DNA of 64,000 bases from Spirodela intermedia (GCA_902729315.2 LR746265.1:4692892-4756891); one strand, 5' to 3'. Shown: positions 44,462 through 57,769, numbered from the stretch's first letter. Numbers and translations are program-made. Notes: generated by a model not told the origin, from the sequence alone.

Positions 44462-47400
44462 CTACGGCGCTCTTGCTCTTCCAATGCCGAGCTTTGGCAG
44501 GCCACGGTTCAGACCATCCAGAAGAACACAAGCTTTGCACCATTTCTACATTTGGATAAAAAGATTTGAATCCTAGATTAAAGGCATAGACTGGGGAAGA
44601 CATGAGTAGCGCTGCTAAACAGGGATGAACTCGATTAGAATAACTAAGGGCAGTGGATGAAGGCAGAAATTTAGAGAAAGATCAGCATTCTGAACAATAT
44701 CCCATGAAGTAAAAAATGGGTTCACCTGACTGGATATATAACCACAACGCTCGCACATGCCTTGCTCTGGCATCTTCGTTGAGTTGGATATCCTAAAATT
44801 TTCTCCAGACCGGATAATGTCCAGTATGGCTCTGGGCCTGGACACAGATGAATTGATCCATTCGGAAATGGGGAAAACATAAAACGGGTAAGAAACAAAA
44901 GCGATGCGAAGCTTAAAAGAAGAAAAGATATAAAATCTCCACTCGATTTCATGGTAGTGATTTAACCCACCTTATCTTTTCAAGATCTTTAATAAATTCC
45001 CGAGCAAAGCCGCGATATGCATTGGGAGAATAAATGCCTACATGAGAAAATGACTTGAGTGAAATACTGATAAATAAGGGGTTAGAACAGGCACTCAGCA
45101 GTTGACAAATATAGAAATAAAATCATAAGAAGCACCGGTAGGGAGGTAGCTGAAATTCAAAACTAAAAATATTTGCATTGAAGATAAGTGGCATTTAATT
45201 TCGTTTTCAGACGAGATCCCAACGGTTTTAAACAAATGATCAATTCAGGAGTCAAGACTCTCCTGTTCAAGGTGTCCTCAGAAGTATGACTCAACCAAGG
45301 CGAGATCAGACGGTAGTACAACACTCTGTTGTACAGGGGGCGATTGTAAAGGACACGGACGTAAAAAAGTCCTTTTCCACAAGAAATTAACAGGATTGGG
45401 AGTCACTGAACCCTCGTTGAGACGTTAGACAAACACAAGCTACAGGATCATCTAAAATTTTAACATTCATCCTCCATTACAGCGGTACAGATGATGAATG
45501 TTGTATGATTCCAAGTATTTCATTTTAATAATTCAATATTTATACAGATTATTGAAGATTTTCTAATAGCGAGTTATTCCCCCCTACTAAGCATTCACGT
45601 CAAAGTACTGGATCAGACAAAAAGCATAGTAAATCATAAGTGAGCGCTCAGAGCTCCACTAATACACCCAAGTGATCTTCCATTGAGTCAGCCTAGAGCG
45701 CAATGAAAATTGTACGATTATTAATGTTTGCTTAAATGGGCCGGCATTACATACATGGATAAAGAGTTCTAGCAGCTGCATAAACTATACCCATCTCATC
45801 AGCTTCCATGCAGCAACTCTGCATCTAGGAACATACAGCATAAAATATCAGATCGGAACTTTTACTTACATTCCGTGGAGAAGTAGTCCAGTTTTTTGAA
45901 ATATGCATACGTAGAAATTGTCAAGGTTCACAAAGTCACAAGGCAAAAATTAATAATTTATATTAACCGGAGATAACATAAATCATAAGGATATATCACA
46001 ATCTCCTTCTCATAGGTGTACTTGAAGGGTTTGCATCTTGGGATGGGCCCATCTTCACCAGTGGTTATCTGGGTGCATCTGCCCAGCCTATAAAACCCAA
46101 TACCACAACTCAAGTAGTAGAAAAGAAAGTTTAAGAATACACAAAAGGAACAGAGGGTACCTGGAAATTTTTTTACCTAGCAATGTCACCCCGTAACAAG
46201 TTTAAGAGGACTGTCTCCGCAATATCATCTGCATTATGGCCAGTAACAAGCTTGTCTGCTCTCATCAGCGCAGCACCACGGTCTAGGGCCTATAGATGTC
46301 GAAGAAAAGCATCATTTCAAGAATGCACTTTCATTGGATATTTATGATGCCAGTTGGCAAGTATTACAACTTGTAAAAACTCTCTTCCCTCAGCAGTTGG
46401 AAATGCAGATAGGGAATCCAGTAGTTGTGTTATATACGAGAAAAAATTAATGTTTAACTGCAAGAGACGAACCTGCTTCAGGCAAAAATATGTGGCTCGA
46501 GAACTGGAACATAGTACCACCATAAGGTTGAATTTTAAAGTTTACAGCAGGATTCAAAAGGTTTAAAAACATCAAAAAAAAATCTTGGCGGAGATCAATT
46601 AAGTCCATGAGAAAAGCACCCATAAACGATTCCTTCTAATATCATACCAAATCAGGCCCGTTCACAAACAGTTTGAAACATAATACGCATCTAAGCCAGT
46701 TCAACTACATATCCCATGAACGAGTAGCAGCTCATACCACGTATCTCTAAAGACAAATAGTTAGTCATGCAAGATTGAGCCTATTAGAGCTTGATCGAGT
46801 CAAACGGCGCAACACCTAGCTACAGTAACTCCCATATGAATCGCCAATCCCTTCACTGCTCCTTCTCCCATTGTTTATTATAAACTCCTAGAAAGAGGAG
46901 TTACAGTTAGAGAGAAATGGAAAAAAAGCGAGGATATGGGAATGTTCCATCAACTCAGCATCAGTGAGAGTGTTTAAACGGTAAGGTAAAACGTATGAAG
47001 CGACAGACAGAAGTGGGCATGGATGGAGCCAAGTGACTATTAGAGGGATTATCTGTCAAGATGTTGAACCAGGATAAATTATACCCCCTCCATCAGAGTT
47101 GCTTCTTCGCCCACATCTGCACGCCGAACTAATCACTCCTTGATGAATGATGTCTACGAGGATATGGGAATGTTGCATGAAACTAGATGTCAGAAAAGGT
47201 TTCGATACTCGGTTGATGCCCTTGGCACCAACGCACCAAAGGTACGGCCAGAAAGTTTCTACCTGCTAAATAAAGGTGTCCATTCTCTCTCTTATGTTCG
47301 ACATATTCCACATCATGAAATAATGTGAGCTGAACTCTGGGACTTTTCAAATTTTCAACAGGGTGTGCGTTATGTTACCCTGTGCTCCAGGTATTTTTTT

Positions 47401-50311
47401 AGCTCACAGAAAGGCTGTGAAGTGCCCGCTCAACTCATCTAATAGCCAATACCGCTATGCAAAATATATTTTAGTCGTAACAATGATCCAGATAAAAGTA
47501 AGGGCAGTACCCGTCCAATAAAATAATGACAAACACCAAGATGTTCCACAATCATTCAAACAGAATTAGATAAACGTAACAGCAACATCACGGAAATTTC
47601 AGTCCCAAAAAGACATACCTGACGGCGAAAAACGCCACAAAATGTGCAGTTGTTTTTTAGACCTATTGACTTCACTATTTCATCCATCGTCCAACCATAC
47701 AACTCCTTGTAAGAAACAATTTTTAGCGGCAGGCCATACTGCGAAAGAACAAAGAAACAGAAATAGTACTGTGAGGATTAACTGACTGAAATGAAAGATA
47801 AATAAAGAATTTAAATGCAGAAAAAAGAAAGTAAACAAATGCAAATGATGTGCGCAGAAGCAATAAAAATGCAAATTTTATAAATTTGAAACATGCAAAA
47901 TTTTCATATTCATTATCAAGTGAAAGAAAAGGATGTGACATAGAATCCTCCAAATTACTGAGTTTTGAAACAGTGAAGAAGTCCATCTCAAGAAGAGAGG
48001 AAAAAGGATAATGTTACGAACCTCTCAAGATTTGGGGCGAAATCTTCACCCTAATCTTACCTTAGACGAGGCTCACTCAGGGAATCAGATCTCTGTGTAT
48101 AGAAGAACCAAACAGAACAATTGAAAATGAAATTGGAAAGACAATAGAGGTTCGCAGACAGTAGGGTGAGTTCCTGAGGTCGGATCGATCCTCAGGAGCA
48201 GGAGAGCCCGAATCAGACCTCTCCAGGGACAGATCTCTCTCTCCACTCTCTGTTTTCTTCCCCCCCCCCTTATTTCGGCCTCTTCTATATTTATAGGCCT
48301 TAGTACCTTATTCTATTGTGGTCCCCCCTCCACGTGGGGGTCTAGGTCATCTTGTGTAGACGACGGTTGGCTTCTTAACAGATAATTACCATTTAAGTTG
48401 GTTATTTTCTCTCAAAGATCATATGCACATCACTAATGTTGAACAAGTTCAATCACAAGCATGGTTTTCATGCACTACAAATTACACCAAAAAAGACAGG
48501 GCGTGAAATATAGAAGAGAAAGATATCATGTCCATGGAAAAAAAGATATGGTTAAGACCAGCTGACTATCTACTGTTAAACATATCAAAACCCAAATAAA
48601 ATTTGGGAGGTCAAATGAAAGCTTGGGAGAAAATCCACGAACTAAAAACATTATGCAAAAGATGAGAGACACACACCTGAACTTCGTTTCTTTTGACAGT
48701 TTCAAGAGAATCATCCCTGTAACCAGTGATGCCCTCATCAACAGATAGCAGGAAGAGATCTAAGCCATAATTGTACTGACCGTTTAATTTTGATAATACA
48801 TAAGCAAGAACAGTTGAATCTGCAGAGTTAGAAGAATATCAAATCGAGTATCTCCCTTAATTTGAAAGTTCATCAACTAGCATATTCTAAAAGATGGAGC
48901 ACAAGGTACATCAGTACACAATGACAGAATAGCTATGCTACCAAAAAGATAACTTCGAACTATCAACATTCAAGCCGTTATTACAAACTATCAGGATGGC
49001 ACAGAACAAATAATACTCATAATGATTCATAATAACTAACCGAATAGTCTAAAATACTGTGAACGCAAGTTGAAATAACAACACATTCCTAAGAAAGTCT
49101 GCATCCTGCACCTTAGCTGACCACAGCAACAACCTCAGGAAACTGATTTTTACTGCTTAAATTCAGCTTGAGGCTGAAATAAAAAAATTTAGATCCCGGT
49201 TACTTAGCCTTCCCAGTGTTCACACAATTACTCGGGTTCATCCTCGGTGCTATGAAAAAAATACATTACATTAAGAAAAAAGAAATGGAGCGGCAGGATC
49301 AGCATACAAGAACCAAGAAAGGCATGTTACAAGGGTCAAACTGAAAAAAAAAACTTCAATTCACCAAGCTATAACTCTTTATCAAATGGACAGAAAAATC
49401 TTTACACGCAATTCGCCACAGTTGACAAACTGCTCAGTGAAATCCTACAGTCTACATATGGCATGCCTATGGACAATCTTAGGTTCGTCCAAACCTATGA
49501 TTCCAGAGCCATGAAGTGCGTTCACAGTCCAGTCAAGGACAGAAAGAGGTTTCGGAATAAAACATGCCTTACAGTTAATTATTGACAAAAGGGGGACAGA
49601 GGTCGGTCATTGGCGATACCTTTTCCACCAGAAGCCCCAATGGCAACTCGTTCCCCTGCCTTGAATAAATTGTTGTCCACAATAACAGTATGAATTTCCT
49701 CCTCAAACACTGCGTAAAAGCACTCCTTACAGATCTGGAAACGAAAGTTTCTACGTTTCAGACTCTTCAAAACACGTCTAGTGTTGAAGAAGAAAAATTT
49801 AGAAAAAGAGTTTTTTCAGGGTCAGAGGAACCAGCATGCGAGAACAACTATCCCGCGAGGGAAGCCCACAATTACAGTGGTAACATAATAGTCGACCGAT
49901 GCTAGTGGGACAACAAGACTGAGGATCTCCATAACCATCTGGTTTCCAAAGAAGAGATAATGTGCGAGAAGCTAAAACTCCAAAGAATAAAACGCAAGGC
50001 TAGAAATCCAAACACCAAAAGATCTTCTGAGTTGCTTGGCAGGTGACTAACGACGGCGCGGAAGCAAATATATTCCCCACCCCATAGGTAATTCAACACG
50101 AGACTCTGATACCACATTCAGTGCATCCCATAAATGAAACGGAGAACTCGGAAACGACAACTTCCGCAGAGTAAATAAAATGAAGGGGTGAGAATAAAAC
50201 ACAAGTTACCTGCTCGAGGGTTTTAGGTCTCTTGAGGGCAGCCTTGTTCCCTTTGCAAAGGCAGCAGAGACGACCGGCTGATCTCTTCCTCTTCTCCTCG
50301 CCAGCGTCCAT
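44462..50311 (-). CDS. CTU1: Cytoplasmic tRNA 2-thiolation protein 1 (329 aa, 10 exons)
   Basis: A PP-loop ATPase (NCS6/Ctu1) that with CTU2 adenylates wobble U34 for 2-thiolation of cytosolic tRNAs for Lys, Glu and Gln. Exons are 50210-50311, 49620-49734, 48677-48819, 47619-47738, 46177-46289, 45995-46087, 45870-45910, 44971-45037, 44726-44837 and 44462-44545; phases close. Motifs: RLCCLC plus ICKECF (metal site, residues 16-39), PP-loop GASGGKDST (about 67-75), [69 protein letters not shown] and the C-terminal zinc site [16 protein letters not shown]. The intron between exons 6 and 7 is of AT-AC type. Intron 3 carries a solo LTR. The frame stops after GIGRARAP, about 25 residues short of the Arabidopsis length I recall. 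The start was chosen at MDAGEEK; an in-frame Met lies four codons upstream. Confidence 0.93.
45911..45994 (-). other. U12-type AT-AC intron of CTU1 (84 bp)
   Basis: On the minus strand the intron begins ATATCCTTAT, the U12 AT-AC donor consensus. It ends CCTTGACAATTTCTAC, with a U12-like branch site (CCTTGAC) whose branch A lies about 10 bases before the terminal AC. No AG precedes the downstream exon anywhere in this intron. Joining exon 6 (...GTG AT) to exon 7 (G TAT GCA...) gives EIVMYAYFKKL, the conserved CTU1 sequence. Spliceosome class is inferred from these signals. Confidence 0.88.
48012..48380 (-). mobile_element. Solo LTR in CTU1 intron 3, with perfect target-site duplication
   Basis: A 369-bp unit read on the minus strand starts TGTTAAG and ends GTAACA, with inverted terminal TGTTA/TAACA. 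It is flanked by GATAA at both 48007-48011 and 48381-48385. A TATAAATA box lies about 90 bases into the LTR, followed by a purine/pyrimidine-rich leader. No internal retroelement sequence is present, so it is a recombination-derived solo LTR. Copia or gypsy origin cannot be decided from the LTR alone. It lies in the same sense as CTU1. Confidence 0.9.
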
Positions 50312-50329
50312 AGCTCTGAACACCCCCAG

Positions 50330-50360
<31 letters not shown>

Positions 50361-50928
50361 GTGCCGTTATACGTTCTCCCGCGGGTGCCTCTCTCCCCCA
50401 GCGCCTCCCGCTAGCAATACTTAAACAGCTTTGGACCGCCTGCCGATTGCAGAGGATGCTCAGTCAGAACTCGGCCCATTCATCGTCTCCCCGCGGTCTT
50501 CGTGTATTTCGTACACGGTTACACCGGATAGACCCGGTTACACCGGACCGCAGGCTTCGTGTATTTCGTAGTAACTTTGTCGCGTCTCTGGAGATGGTCA
50601 GTGCGTTGACTTACGTCACACACCCCACCCCCCCAACCCGGTGACAAGTCGGGGAATTATTTCAATGGACTTTACAACCAGATGAGAGAATGAAATCCCA
50701 AAGTTCTGCCCCAACCGTCCCAGAAAAAAAATGGGTACAATCGATTGAACATGGTAACGGGCATCGACTCATCTCGAGTTAATCTGCATCGAATGCACGC
50801 CCGGCAAGAGATGTTACACAGAAAACAAGGACGAGGAGAGGGGGAGCGGGGTTGCATTCACACAATCAATCGTCCAAGCCTAAAACTGCTACCGGATAAG
50901 CCGTCATGGGCCCTCCTCCCTCTTCCTC
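50312..50928. other. CTU1 promoter and CIP73-like 3' region
   Basis: A (CT)n run at about 50335-50361 lies immediately upstream of the CTU1 start. Two tandem segments 'cttcgtgtatttcgta' plus 'acaccgga' occur at 50498-50570. No additional gene. Confidence 0.45.
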
Positions 50929-53900
50929 TCAAGAGCCAGAACCCGAGCCCGATCCAGCTCCCCGGCGGCGTGCGGCCCCTCTCAACATCTCGAAGTATTC
51001 CTGCAAGATTGATAAAAGCACAGCCTTGAAGAACGGCGGGCAGCACGCAAAGGGGGAGTGGAGTCACTTGGAGATGACGTACGTTTGAGAGCTCCTCATT
51101 GTCGCAAAGGAATTGTAACAGATCTTCTATATCGCTTTCCCCTCCGTACAGCCGTCCCGCGCTCTCGATCATATCTCGGAAAGCATCGCCCCGGGGTTCT
51201 CCGCGTCGGAGCCGCTCGATGATCGACCGTACATCGATCTGCAAAACCAGAAGAGAAAGTCAAAACGACCCATTCATTCCATGCGAGGCCAACCCCACCC
51301 TCCCAGAATGCCATTCAAGCCCACGCCATGCAGCGGTTAGAGTGAGAGCGAGAGAGAGTTTTAATAGCATATTCCATTTGAACCTTAAACTTATTACTAC
51401 CCTTTATTTTTTTACCCTCTAGCAGAGATTCAGACATAACTGACTCGCGGGTTTTCTTCCTGTTCTTCCGAACTGATTGAGACAAATGATATTTTGACCA
51501 TGACAAAGGGTTTTCTGTTCGTTTAATTCTATAGAGGATACAATGGTGGGTTCCTCTTGCTCCTATCCTAACATACGATTTTTCCCGAGAAATTCTAAGC
51601 ATCAAAACCCGAATGGCACAGATACATAACTAATCAGAGAAAGAAATAAGTACCTGAGAGGGGTCTTCTGAAGACTGGTCGTCACTAGGGAACCGACGAT
51701 CACCGCGTGGAGCCTGAGACTTGGCCTCGACATCAGGTGACGGCGCACCGGGACCTGTTCCCAAAACCTGGGAGACGACGGGAATCATCTGCTGAAATAT
51801 TGTTGAAATATCAAAACCGCCTTGTCCCCCCAATAAACCCAGAAGGGAATCTCCGGTTTGAGAACCCTTCCCCTGGGCCTGCTGAGCTCCCGGCAGCCCG
51901 GCGGTGGAACCACCGCCACGTCTTGAGTCTGCCTGCGATACAAGCGACTGCAAAACTTGCTGACCCATGGCAATAGACTGCGACTGCGACTGTTTACCTC
52001 TCTTCTGAGTACAGAAACGAAATAAACGGAAAGTGAGGAGCCCGTCAGACCGGCATTTTGAGAAGCAAACAACAGAAGAACGCCAAACAAGTCCTGCGGT
52101 GGCCATTAGAAGTGACGAGTTTTATATGCAAGGAGCCAAAGAATTTCGTCGATGCTCACCTTGGGTTGCAAACCCCCAAGTCCTAACCCCAGAGGAACAG
52201 GTTTTTTCTCCTCAGCCCGCAGGTTACTCTGACTTGTTCCGGCGATCTGAGCGGCTGGATAAACTTCGGGATCGCCAGGTACCAGCCGGGTTGCATCAGG
52301 TTTGATCTGGCAAGTAGATGCATCAGTACGAACCCGATAGCAAGGGCAGATAAAGGAATAAATCACTGTAAAAAAATAATAGTACCCCCGTGCTTTCAGT
52401 TGCAGATTTGTCACTTTCCAGATGCTCCAAAGCATTTCCACTACGGTCTACCGTATCAGGCTCCCTATTTCCCCGTGGCGGGTGCTGACCACCTCTCTCA
52501 GTTTCTGATACAGAGGAGGAACCTAAATGAGATTGAGCATGAGATACGTATGGTCAATTACAAACAGGAAAATCATTCATTTATTAGTATTCATCCGGAG
52601 TAACAGATTGTGAACCATCACCAGCAGGTAATGAATCGGGGGTTGGTGAAATACTAGCAGATGAGCCAGCTTGCTCGTTTGCAACAGACAGAGTGGTAGC
52701 ACCATCCCGCATTACATTCAGACCACTTCCACGTTCAGTAGTCTGCAAAACTGCAGGGCCCTCATTCCTTAGAGACCCACTATCTGCAGGGCCGGAGACA
52801 TTACCAACAGAGTTTGATTGCTGGCGTGGAACAGGAATTGGGTAGATGGCACTTAGGGCCTGGCGAGATGCTTCTCTTGTGGACTGTGCTGGAGCTGCTG
52901 CTGTAACAACTAGTCCCGATGGCAATCCCTGTGCTGGCGTTGACCCTCCTGTGGCATTTCTGTTCATGCCCACAGGATCGTGCCCAGTATGTTCGCCACT
53001 GGTAGTCCTTGTCCCAACAGATGATACACCAGCAGCTACAGGTGTCCCTGATAATCCACGTCACATTATAACTTGAAATAATAATAATGAAAATTTTCAT
53101 ACCAGAATGTATGCACATATTGACATGTCAGCAGATTTTTCTTACCAGAATGTACGTGGATATTCAAACTTCTGAGAGCATCCCCTGTTCTAACTTGCCC
53201 AGGGACTCCGGTGCTTGCAAGTGGGAAATTGGGTGAAAGCCCAAATAGGGGAGTCGTGTGAAGTACAGGCTGCACAGAAACGCGAAATGTTAGCAGTAGA
53301 CAAATGTAAAACAAGGTGGCCCAGGAAAAAGAGAAGACGGTGATCATTTCTAATAACCTGAACCATCATAGGACTTGGTCCTGCTGCTGAAATATAAACT
53401 GCCGGTCCAGTATTAACAAAAGCTTCCGCCTGTATTTTTGTGAACGGTAAGATCTACAAATAAGTACTGTAAAGAAAGACAGGAAGACCAAAATAAGCAG
53501 ATAAAACCCAGAACATACAGGTGATTCACCCATGCGCAGGGTCAAGGTAGCACGGCCAAGTTCCAATAGCATCGCGCCTAAATGCTGCATTGCCACTCCC
53601 AGATGCATTGCCTGGTTCTGAATCTGACCACGCACAGCTGGATCTGTAGATGATCCTTCTCTTGCCAGACGCCCTGCAATATGCTACAAGATTGTAGCAT
53701 TCTTAAGGATAAGTCATCTATGTAAACTAATGCTCAGGTTGTAGCATTCTTAAGGATAAGTCATCTAAGTCATCTGTGTGAGACTTCGAAAATTATCAAT
53801 TTTCTGTCATTCTTACACACCACTAACTCCCTTGTTGTCAGTGCCTTTGCACGGAAAGCATTTTTATGACGCTAATTACAAGGATTTAGACAAAACTAAG

Positions 53901-56334
53901 AAGAAAAGAGCAGCTTAACAAGACACCGAAGCTTCCAGTAGAGTCTGTTAGTAGACTGAACGCACGAAAAAATGGGCATTTCTTTGTGTTCAAATAGCTA
54001 GCAAATAATTCAAGAAATGGATTATCTTCGTCATTGCAAATACCTCACCATCCCACGGATTTTACAAGAGGCTATGGAGAAATCAAATACCTTATAATTG
54101 GCGTCAAAAAGTATTCCTCAAGGACCAAGTTATAGGAGGATGTGGAGACATCGAATCTGATAACAAACTCCAAAATCTACCAACAAGGTAGGACTTACCG
54201 AGAGTGCAGCGGCTGCTTGCCCATGGACCAACCTTTGTGCTTGAAACATTACAGCACCTAACAATTCTGGGGTTGGCGACCCAGATGTAGATGATGCCAA
54301 GTCAGAACCTGAGGAACCTTCACTACCAGGGGTAGGTGACTGATAACCTACAAGGGACAAAAGAGCAATCAAATTATACAGACAAAAAAAACAAGTTCTG
54401 AATATAAGAACATTGGAGGATGGATAACACAACCATTAAGCAATAACGCCTGCTCCAGACGACTGATGAAGGAAGAAAGAGTCGTCAAAGAAGCAAAGGT
54501 TGCCTACAAAGATCAAGGGGAAAACCCAAAGTGCATGTTTTATACAGGACACAATAAAATTAAGAGACTATTTAAAAAAAGGACGAAAACTTACCAGATG
54601 AAATGGTTGAGATTGAGACTGGTTAAAAAGCGGAAATGGGAAAAGATTTGTGGAAATTGGTAATTGATTTTCCGTTGTAGTTCCCCCACTGGTAGAATGT
54701 GTTGTATTTGAGTTAATAGTTTGTGAGGGATGGCTTGATGAATTGGGCTGTAAACATAAATAACACACTTAGAGGATTGAAGCACCTATTAGACAACATT
54801 AGAAAATCAACTGCAACTCACTGCAATGCCCGATGAGGAACTGCCAGCAATCCCTGAATTGCTTGTCGGAGTTGCAAGGCCCAGAGAACTAAGAACAGAC
54901 CCAATAATCTGTGGACAAACACAGAAAGAGGACATAAAGAGAGATATCACGTCAATCAATTATTACACTACTAGGTCTCAGGTTCGGAGAATACCCGAGT
55001 AACATCAGGCACAATGTTTTCACTCTGGTCGCTTATGCTGATGGGTCCGAGAACTAAATTATGCGATACTTGCCCAACAACCCCCATCCTGTTCCAAGGA
55101 GCACCAGCCGCAGGATCATTCCCTGACAAACAGATATGATGAAAGAGATTGAGAATTATTTTCTTCATTTTAGTTTTTTAGCCTCTAATTTTCTTCAAAA
55201 TTAGTGGACAGTAGCAAACATGTGGTGTCCACATTCCCACCTGTCCCTGTAGAGCTTGTGCCAAGTTGACTTTCACTCTGAACAGCCTGTCTTGCAACTA
55301 GGTGGATTGTATGCCCGTCTTCAACGTCTAAAAATAGTCAAGGCACATATACAACGTCTAAACCGAAAGAAACTCAAACAAACGAAAAATCCCACTAATC
55401 TCAAGTGCATGTGAAGTGACACATGAGATTATGATACTGCTTCGGAATATCGCCATTATTCCGAAGCAGTCATTATGATAAGATACTAGTTTCATTAAAC
55501 AAGCTGATTCCATGGAAGATCACCATTAGTACCCCGCCTCTCTTGACAGCATGTCCCCACACTAACCAATTGCATCCCTCATAGGTTGAGCAAGCGAGTT
55601 TCACACCTCCGAGTCTCTCCTTTCCGGCACAAGGCAATAAGACAAGTGGCCTTTTATAACAAAAATATACTGGTTTCTGGCAGTAGTCCTCTAGCATCCT
55701 TGTTCTACTGCGTCATTAGTTCCATAAAATAACGAACTATGCAAAGAAGTTTTTCAACGATTTACTGCTGCATGGTTAAAAAAAAGGAAAAGGATACGGT
55801 AAGCAGACAAAAGATCACCATCCTTCAGAACCTTTCCCCTGAAAATGAGTCGTTGCAGCTCTACTGGAAGACCAATGACATTTGCTATTTTCTCCTTCAG
55901 CGTCAGTACTGGCATCTGAAGAAATGTTGTAGGCGTATGACAATATACTAAGTTTAAGGAAGATAAAGATGAATTCTGAACACAAAATCAAAGCGGTCTA
56001 CACCATAATGTAACTCAAACGTTCTACAAACCTAAAAAATTTACATAGAGTCCTACTAACGGTTTTGAGTATATAACACGAAAGAATCAACTTACACTGT
56101 GGTGCATACAACATCAATAAAATTTCAAAAAGACTCGGCAAACACTGTCATTCTTATCAACATCAATTGAAAAAAAAAAGAATAACAGAGTTTGTAAGGA
56201 ATTACATTCTTGTTCACTCGAAAAGGAAAGATTTGAGAATCCAAGGTCTTGACATTGATCTCAACAGTAGCCTCCGAACTTTCATCACCAACTTGACTTG
56301 AACTGGAAGCTTCAGCGGAGTTTTTGTCCGCCAT
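50929..56334 (-). CDS. CIP73: Ubiquitin-like-domain protein, BAG6/CIP73-like (858 aa, 17 exons)
   Basis: A plant homologue of BAG6/Scythe-type quality-control scaffolds. The legume relative CIP73 interacts with the symbiosis kinase CCaMK; no such role can be read here. Exons: 56206-56334, 55798-55915, 55241-55327, 54995-55122, 54822-54908, 54595-54747, 54434-54503, 54199-54347, 53519-53683, 53358-53429, 53146-53269, 52616-53047, 52386-52522, 52160-52306, 51654-52004, 51083-51238 and 50929-51000. All phases close. The UBL domain (about 22-92) has VEINVKTLDSQIFPFRVNKN, MPVLTLKEKIANVIGLPVEL and VEDGHTIHLVARQ. The middle is Ser/Pro/Gly-rich with MHLGVAMQHLGAMLLELGRA, a BAG6-like segment. The tail contains FDISTIFQQMIPVVSQVLG and IEDLLQFLCDNEELSN. 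Exon 12's donor (G|GTTCAC) is weak and was chosen for phase. Confidence 0.88.
55437..55469. repeat. Perfect 13-bp inverted repeat in a CIP73-like intron
   Basis: Arms ctgcttcggaata and tattccgaagcag are separated by 7 bases, so a strong hairpin is expected. It lies in the intron between exons 2 and 3. It could be the tip of a small inverted-repeat transposon, but no target duplication is obvious. Confidence 0.8.
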
Positions 56335-57730
56335 TCTGTTTGAAGTAATAGCATACGAGTCGTAAATTTGACTAAGCGAGCACAAACAAGCATGTAAGAG
56401 TAAAGGAAAATGGCAACCAATGTAAGGATATTGTTTTTGCTCATTGAGATCCTAAAGTTCAAGACCCTGAACGTAACTCCGCTTTCTTTAATAGAACTTG
56501 TGACACAGACGTCAAAACAGTTACACAACATAAAATTTCCTGATAGTGGACATACATGATATATTTTTTCAAGATGTGTATATGGGCTTTCCGTCCACAA
56601 CATGGTCGAACGAGGATGACTACCTGTCCTCATTATTCTTAAATGACTAGAAATGCGCTCCACCGTTTGTAAAAAGAAAGAGAATATCTGAGGTAACCTT
56701 CTTCAAATTTGAGCATTATCAATAGCCTTCTCTCACCAACGTTGTTCAAGGTCTACTATCAAAGCGATCCTGATGCATATTTCATTCAAGAACAATCGAG
56801 AATGCCTCTGAAGAACCTACCCCTCCCCAGGTGTTCATCGAGAAAGAAGCTCGATATTCGCATTTTCTTTCCTCTCGATTAAGACATAAATGCCGCTGCG
56901 AAAACTGCCCAGAGACATCCCCCGCACCCACACCCTTCTCCAAGAAATCGGTAAGCAAGAATTCTTTCCCGAATGTCAGGCCTAACTAGCTTCCACCAGA
57001 CAACTCGGAAGATAAATAAGAAAGATAGAGATCCCTAATTCGCGAAAAAGGCCGCCAGCAGACCGAGCGGAACAAAGAAATTAAACGAGCATAGGAAAAA
57101 AAACGTCTACGCAATTCAACGAAAACCATGAATGATCAAGATTTGAGCGAGCCGGTAGGCACCTCGACTAGAGGGGATCCTTCTCGCACAAGCCCCACTT
57201 CGCAGCAGCTCCCGAGCGGAGTGAACGCGATCCCACTCGAAGAACAACAGAATCCAAGACGCACTGCCTCCCCGGAGAGGACTGGATTAACCCACCCTTT
57301 TTATATCGGGCGTCTGCTTTCCCCTCCGATTTCCAGAAAATTCCTGTGAGTATCGTGCTTCGCACGTCGGAGGCGGTCTACTGGACCGCCTTGCGGTTCC
57401 GATTGAAGTCCCCTGTACCGGGAACTGTCACAGGCCCATCGAACGGTCTGGATTGCACGCGGCTCACAATTATGCATCACTCAGTAGCGCGGTAAAAGTA
57501 AGTGGCTCATAACAACCCCCAGAAAATTCGGTTCAAAACGTTATGTACATTTTAATTTGAAATATACAATAACATAAATAAGTAAAATAAAAATACGCAT
57601 ATTTTGTCGTCAGAAAGTATGTGAGTTAATGGGTTCTGGGTCGACTAATCTTACCTTCTACTCATTTTTTCCTGGAAGTATTTTCAATCAATTATCTAGT
57701 GAAAATATCACAGCGTGTATATTAGGCGAT

Positions 57731-57769
<39 letters not shown>

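Noticed and set aside
46317-47328. Small frames inside the CTU1 locus
   Set aside because: They lie in introns between exons 4 and 5 and show no conservation with CTU1 or other proteins.
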